Assembly: GCA_002367255.1 (NCBI GenBank)
Contig: DFBD01000106.1
Coordinates: forward strand, 2,575-11,842
DNA: 9,268 nt
Direction of reading: 5' to 3'
DNA from: Rhodobacterales bacterium UBA3089
GTDB lineage: Bacteria; Pseudomonadota; Alphaproteobacteria; Rhodobacterales; Rhodobacteraceae
The notes below the pieces were generated by a model. That model made no database searches. It was not told where the DNA came from and worked only from the letters and a program-made list of their open reading frames with translations. Shown in pieces: positions 6,178-9,268 of this stretch (the first letter of the stretch is position 1; every line of letters begins with the position of its first letter). Position numbers and translations under genes: made by a program.

Positions 6178-7851
6178 TTACAAAACAAGTCTCCAAGATT
6201 TATTTGGGTCAAACAAATTCGAACTAATCCGACCCAGACATCCATTAAATTCGTGAGACCGGCTTACGTGAATATCACCACCTGTAGTTATAGTTGTTCC
6301 TACATGTACATTGATTCCGGTGGGCTCCACATCATCTCCAACAACTGCGTATGTGTTTCCGCCAGAGTCCTTAACTGGTTTTCCGGCCAAATGAACGTCA
6401 TTCGCCGCAATAATCTCCATGTCGTAAGAGTGGAATTTGGATGCGAAATGAACCGAACCTTGGGTCAAAAGCGTGACAGCGCCACCGTAATATAATTGTT
6501 CCGCAGAAAGCGTAGTAGACGGTGCGGGTGCTAATAAGTTACCAGGTAGGCCATTTGCGTCATAATTATCACAACCATCATAATTACCTATCGTTATACC
6601 TTCTGGTGAGGAAATCGACGATCTCGAAGTTGAATCTGTCGCAATAACAAGATCATAGTACTGAACTGACGGCGCAAAAACAAAATCACAGCCAATCCCG
6701 ACAATTACAACTTGGCTTAGTGTATCCCAAATTTCATCATCAGCCGGGGCCAAATTAACATCTTTGCCTCCCCTGCATGTGATTTCGTAAGTCTCTCCTT
6801 TAACAAAGCCACCCTCGGGAAGTTTATCATTAATTGTATCGCTTCCAGCTAACGAAATTCGTTCAATTCCTGATGCATCATGGAGTACATACGGTGGAGA
6901 GTAGTCAAAAGCCTCGCTCCCTATGCCTAAAAGGCTATCAATGTACCCATCTACCTTTCCTGCCATCCAGATATTCCCAGCGGTTTGCGATCCGCCCCCT
7001 TGAACTGCTTCCTCGTCCACTTCGGGAAACAACGATTGCTCAACAAAATTCTCCTGAAAGCCGATATTTGCGTCAGTATCTTCAGAGCATTTCGTTTCGT
7101 TTTGACCACAGAGGTCATAACTTGGGGCACTTATAACCGAGTCGTCACTAACGTAGTTGCCTTGTGCCGCGAATATCCCTTCTTCGCCGTGAATACAAAA
7201 TTCGTCATAAAATTCCTGGCCCATTGTCAAATTGAGTTGCCCGGCGGAGAACAGTCCATCATAGTCACACCGGCTGACGAAAACATTCGCAATGGCTCCG
7301 GTCGCAACGGTAAACCTGTCAAACCCAACGAACCGAAGGAAAAAGGTTCCAACTGCGCTCGTTGAGGCAGTGCCCGATTGACGCGTAGTTACACGCACGG
7401 CATCTGCCGGTATTGCGGCATCGTCGAGCGGATTAGACATCGGAACAAAATCCGTGTCATTAACCCAGTATCCCAACTGAACATCTGCCGGTAAAAGCAC
7501 ATCACCATACCTTGCCGTGTACATATTTTTTTCAGCAAATTCTATCGCATAGGCTTTGACGCCAGCATCAATTGTGGTGTTGGTCTCGCCCTCGCTGCGC
7601 AATTCGTACGCCCCGGCCAGTGCTGCGCTATCTGCTGTAGATTGAAGGATAGCGTGAACTTTCCAAGCGTTTGTCACATCAATGGCGAGGCCACTAATAG
7701 AGAAGCATAAAATTAGCCAAAACATCGCCCACGCAGTGGCAATACCATCCTCGTTCTCGGAAAACTCTTCGAGCTTACCAATCAAATTATTCGTTTTTTT
7801 CGATGATGCTGTACTTGCATCAAATGAGCAAACGCCAAGGAAATAAAACAT
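6178..7851 (-). CDS. Orphan TadE/TadG-like protein, membrane-anchored with large exported domain
   Basis: The 557-aa protein carries a TadE/G-like (PF13400-type) N terminus. A charged segment ending NEDG (residues 33-36) precedes one transmembrane helix (about 40-60, WAMFWLILCFSISGLAIDVT). Then comes the hallmark helix NAWKVHAILQSTADSAALAGA (61-81, split here only for description). The rest, about residues 82-557, should be outside the inner membrane. It has eight cysteines (195, 219, 248, 255, 359, 388, 427, 538), and its last 150 residues alternate short beta strands and turns (VTLLTQGSVHFAS, DMEIIAANDVHLAG, GINVHVGTTITTGGDIHVS), suggesting a beta-solenoid. The ATG 7849-7851 is 6 nt after GAGGAG (7858-7863). 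Such proteins are linked to Tad/Flp pilus assembly or the cell envelope, but no other tad gene lies nearby. No prepilin-type Glu is present at +5 after G36, so prepilin cleavage is unlikely. The gene is visibly AT-richer than its neighbours. Confidence 0.85.
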   Translation of the reverse strand: MFYFLGVCSFDASTASSKKTNNLIGKLEEFSENEDGIATAWAMFWLILCFSISGLAIDVTNAWKVHAILQSTADSAALAGAYELRSEGETNTTIDAGVKAYAIEFAEKNMYTARYGDVLLPADVQLGYWVNDTDFVPMSNPLDDAAIPADAVRVTTRQSGTASTSAVGTFFLRFVGFDRFTVATGAIANVFVSRCDYDGLFSAGQLNLTMGQEFYDEFCIHGEEGIFAAQGNYVSDDSVISAPSYDLCGQNETKCSEDTDANIGFQENFVEQSLFPEVDEEAVQGGGSQTAGNIWMAGKVDGYIDSLLGIGSEAFDYSPPYVLHDASGIERISLAGSDTINDKLPEGGFVKGETYEITCRGGKDVNLAPADDEIWDTLSQVVIVGIGCDFVFAPSVQYYDLVIATDSTSRSSISSPEGITIGNYDGCDNYDANGLPGNLLAPAPSTTLSAEQLYYGGAVTLLTQGSVHFASKFHSYDMEIIAANDVHLAGKPVKDSGGNTYAVVGDDVEPTGINVHVGTTITTGGDIHVSRSHEFNGCLGRISSNLFDPNKSWRLVL

Positions 7852-7952
7852 TTCCAGCTCCTCATATTACGGGTTACTATTTTACTACATCTAAAAATTC
7901 ACTAGTCTTAATCGAAGTTTTGGAACCCACCGTTAAAAAACATTCACCAGCC

Positions 7953-7981
7953 AATTTACTCCAAATTCAAGGCGGTTTCAA
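7953..7981 (-). promoter_or_regulatory. Candidate promoter for the TadG-like gene
   Basis: On the minus strand, TTGAAA (7976-7981, five of six) and TAAATT (7953-7958, four of six) are 17 nt apart. The start would be near 7946, giving a leader of about 95 nt before ATG 7851 and keeping the GAGGAG ribosome site in the transcript. In an AT-rich gap such matches are easy to find, so this is tentative. Confidence 0.45.
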
Positions 7982-7988
7982 CTCAAAA

Positions 7989-8018
7989 TTGTCAGGCTTT
8001 TCTTGCACCACCTATACG
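7989..8018 (+). promoter_or_regulatory. Candidate promoter for the radical SAM gene, back to back with the TadG-like promoter
   Basis: TTGTCA (7989-7994, five of six) is followed after 18 nt by TATACG (8013-8018, four of six). The start at about 8025 would give a leader of roughly 120 nt before the radical SAM gene. The -35 lies only 7 bp from the divergent -35 at 7976-7981, so the two promoters could compete or share a regulator. A nearer alternative exists at 8095-8123. Confidence 0.4.
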
Positions 8019-8019
8019 A

Positions 8020-8031
8020 GCGAAATTTCGC
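8020..8031. promoter_or_regulatory. Perfect 12-bp palindrome, possible operator
   Basis: GCGAAATTTCGC is an exact palindrome that begins 1 bp after the -10 of the candidate plus-strand promoter (8013-8018) and covers its expected start near 8025. A repressor bound there would block that promoter. In RNA it could also form a small hairpin. No regulator gene lies beside it, so the binding protein is unknown. Confidence 0.4.
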
Positions 8032-8042
8032 CTCTCCGCTAC

Positions 8043-8059
8043 ATCTTGTATATCAAGAT
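8043..8059. repeat. 17-bp inverted repeat in the radical SAM gene leader
   Basis: ATCTTG (8043-8048) and CAAGAT (8054-8059) are perfect inverted arms around TATAT. The dyad lies 12 bp after the 8020-8031 palindrome, inside the predicted leader. It does not match the FNR (TTGAT-N4-ATCAA) or CRP spacing. It may be an operator half or an RNA hairpin. Confidence 0.35.
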
Positions 8060-8094
8060 CACGCATTCGTTTATCCCGTGTTAACAGTATCCTC

Positions 8095-8123
8095 TTGACG
8101 TTTTGGCCCAGGACCCCGATTCT
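8095..8123 (+). promoter_or_regulatory. Alternative proximal promoter for the radical SAM gene, with a GANTC site in the -10
   Basis: TTGACG (8095-8100, five of six) is followed after 17 nt by GATTCT (8118-8123, three of six). The start near 8130 would give a short leader that keeps the AAAAGGA ribosome site (8133-8139). The -10 contains GATTC, a CcrM-type GANTC methylation site, as at some GcrA-controlled alphaproteobacterial promoters. The weak -10 makes this less certain than its -35 suggests. Confidence 0.3.
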
Positions 8124-8143
8124 ACAAAGCAGAAAAGGACTGC

Positions 8144-9091
8144 ATGATGAATGACCAAAGCTTTGCCCTGGGCAAATTCGAACACCCTGATTTGACCGCC
8201 AAAGGCGAACAACGTGCAACCGTTGCCTTAAGCGGAGCCAAAACTCTGTGGTTCAACACAGGCACGCTTTGCAACATTACCTGCGCAAATTGTTATATCG
8301 AAAGCAGCCCGGACAACGACCGCCTCGTTTACATGACGGAGCCCGAAATTAGCGAATATCTGGACCAGATCACCGTGCGCAATTGGCCAGTAACCGAGAT
8401 TGGCTTCACCGGTGGTGAGCCCTTCATGAACCCTGACATAATCACCATGCTCCGCACGCCGCTGCAACGTGGCTTCGAAGTGCTAGTCCTTACCAACGCC
8501 ATGCGCCCCATGATGCGCAAACGCGTGCAAGCGGGCTTGCTGGAACTTCAGTCCGAGTTCGGGGACAAGCTGACATTACGCATTTCGCTCGATCATTTTG
8601 ACCAAGGTCTGCACGACGCCGAACGGGGCAAAGGGTCTTTTGATATTACGCTTCAAGGTATGCGCTGGTTACGCGATAACGGGTTTAAAATGGCGCTGGC
8701 CGGGCGTTCGGTCTTTGGCGACAGTGACGCTGCCAGCCGCGAAGGCTACGCCGCCCTGTTCAAATCCGAAGGTTTCAATATCGACGCCAAGAACCCTGCA
8801 ACGACCGTCCTTTTCCCCGAAATGGATGAAACGGTTGAGGTTCCCGAAATCACCACGGCTTGTTGGGGTATTCTGAATAAATCCCCCGATGACGTGATGT
8901 GTGCCACGTCCCGCATGGTTGTAAAACGCAAAGGGGCCGAAAAACCTGTAGTTCTGGCCTGTACGTTACTACCTTATTCGCCGGAATTCGAGATGGGCGA
9001 AACTTTGGCTGAAGCCGAGGCTGACGTGAAACTAAACCACCGCCACTGCGCCAAGTTCTGCGTTCTGGGCGGGGCGAGTTGCAGCGCTTAA
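8144..9091 (+). CDS. Radical SAM protein of unknown substrate, with C-terminal cysteine cluster
   Basis: The 315-aa protein carries the radical SAM cluster motif CxxxCxxC at C43, C47 and C50, within TLCNITCANCYIESSP. It also has the SAM-binding GGEP at 90-93 (FTGGEPFMNP) and typical strand-helix alternation through the barrel. The C-terminal third adds C240, C253, C273, C302, C306 and C313, the last three in HRHCAKFCVLGGASC. This points to one or two auxiliary Fe-S clusters, as in SPASM/twitch-type enzymes, though the spacing does not fit the canonical SPASM pattern that I know. It resembles the MoaA/PqqE branch in layout, but there are no molybdopterin, peptide-maturation or arsenic genes beside it, so no function is proposed. 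ATG 8144 and ATG 8147 are both possible; AAAAGGA (8133-8139) is 4 nt from the first and 7 nt from the second, which favours the second. Base composition resembles the operon side rather than the AT-rich insert. Confidence 0.9.
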   Translation: MMNDQSFALGKFEHPDLTAKGEQRATVALSGAKTLWFNTGTLCNITCANCYIESSPDNDRLVYMTEPEISEYLDQITVRNWPVTEIGFTGGEPFMNPDIITMLRTPLQRGFEVLVLTNAMRPMMRKRVQAGLLELQSEFGDKLTLRISLDHFDQGLHDAERGKGSFDITLQGMRWLRDNGFKMALAGRSVFGDSDAASREGYAALFKSEGFNIDAKNPATTVLFPEMDETVEVPEITTACWGILNKSPDDVMCATSRMVVKRKGAEKPVVLACTLLPYSPEFEMGETLAEAEADVKLNHRHCAKFCVLGGASCSA

Positions 9092-9139
9092 GACAATCAA
9101 GTCCTCCCCGACCTCATCGCAGAATAGTTAACGCAAATC

Positions 9140-9183
9140 GTATGTACAGGTTGTGTACGCATTGTGTACGTGTTGTGCACACG
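9140..9183. repeat. Four 11-bp units in exact tandem register (TGTAC core)
   Basis: The units are GTATGTACAGG (9140-9150), TTGTGTACGCA (9151-9161), TTGTGTACGTG (9162-9172) and TTGTGCACACG (9173-9183). The second and third share their first nine bases. The core TGTAC, TGCAC in the last, recurs at 9143, 9154, 9165 and 9176, exactly 11 bp apart or about one helical turn. The array lies in the 117-bp gap after the radical SAM stop. It resembles an array of protein-binding sites on one face of the helix more than a terminator, because no T-run follows on either strand. Confidence 0.6.
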
Positions 9184-9208
9184 AAAAACATCCGATTTAG
9201 CCTAAAAG

Positions 9209-9268
9209 TTAACGTATCGACAGTGCCTCTTCCAGCACCGTTTTGACCACGGCCATATCAACGTTTTT
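9209..9268 (-). CDS. Probable C-terminal end of a convergent gene (partial, unidentified)
   Basis: On the minus strand one frame is open from the right edge to TAA (9209-9211) and reads KNVDMAVVKTVLEEALSIR. This is a natural-looking amphipathic helical C terminus with ordinary codons; one other minus-strand frame also stays open across the fragment but reads W-, C- and R-rich, less like protein. Only 19 residues are visible, so the family cannot be named. If real, it converges on the radical SAM gene, and the repeat array 9140-9183 then lies between two gene ends rather than in a promoter. Confidence 0.45.
   Translation of the reverse strand, partial: KNVDMAVVKTVLEEALSIR

Noticed and set aside
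6112..6495. 127-codon plus-strand open frame near the 3' end of the TadG-like gene
   Set aside because: It lies mostly antisense to the coding sequence and has no recognisable domain; AT-rich sequence favours chance open frames.
7803..8084. 93-codon plus-strand open frame, considered as a precursor peptide for the radical SAM enzyme
   Set aside because: It overlaps the start of the TadG-like gene, crosses the promoter region, and has no leader/core pattern or convincing ribosome site.
9170..9184. CGTGT/ACACG hairpin considered as the radical SAM gene terminator
   Set aside because: It is followed by an A-run, not a T-run, on the plus strand and is better explained as part of the 11-bp repeat array.

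Overview
The window looks like chromosomal DNA from an alphaproteobacterium, most likely of the Rhodobacterales (Roseobacter-like). This rests on the protein families, the linkage of a YmdB-type phosphoesterase with yebC, and a long TadG-like surface protein of a kind I associate with that order. It is an inference from recognised sequence, not from a database search.

Layout: positions 1-6005 read almost entirely on the minus strand. In order of transcription they encode a YmdB/TIGR00282 metallophosphoesterase, two tandem paralogous EamA (DMT) permeases, an SLC13/DASS permease with two RCK_C (TrkA_C) domains, YebC, and the N-terminal 227 residues of a GCS2/YbdK-type carboxylate-amine ligase that leaves the window on the left. 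The first four are packed like an operon, with a 4-nt stop/start overlap, a 3-nt gap, and a Shine-Dalgarno lying on the preceding stop codon. YebC and the ligase follow after 63- and 73-nt gaps and may have their own promoters. Two operon members use TTG starts.

Divergent from this cluster is a single tRNA-Gly(CCC) at 6021-6095 with encoded CCA and a good sigma70-type promoter. Immediately 3' of it the base composition becomes clearly AT-richer, and a minus-strand gene for an orphan TadE/TadG-like membrane-anchored protein (557 aa, large cysteine-containing exported domain) occupies 6178-7851.

The 292-bp gap 7852-8143 separates this gene from a plus-strand radical SAM gene (8144-9091). The gap holds back-to-back candidate promoters, a perfect 12-bp palindrome at the expected start site of the plus-strand promoter, and a second dyad. 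The radical SAM protein has a CxxxCxxC cluster site and six further C-terminal cysteines, but no precursor peptide or recognisable partner beside it. After it come four 11-bp units repeated in exact register (9140-9183) and the probable 3' end of a convergent minus-strand gene.

The least explained parts are the orphan radical SAM enzyme with its dyad-rich upstream region, the helically phased TGTAC repeats behind it, and the AT-rich TadG-like gene next to the tRNA. No CRISPR array, transposase, integrase, attachment-site repeat or toxin-antitoxin pair is visible. I see no confident rho-independent terminator anywhere.
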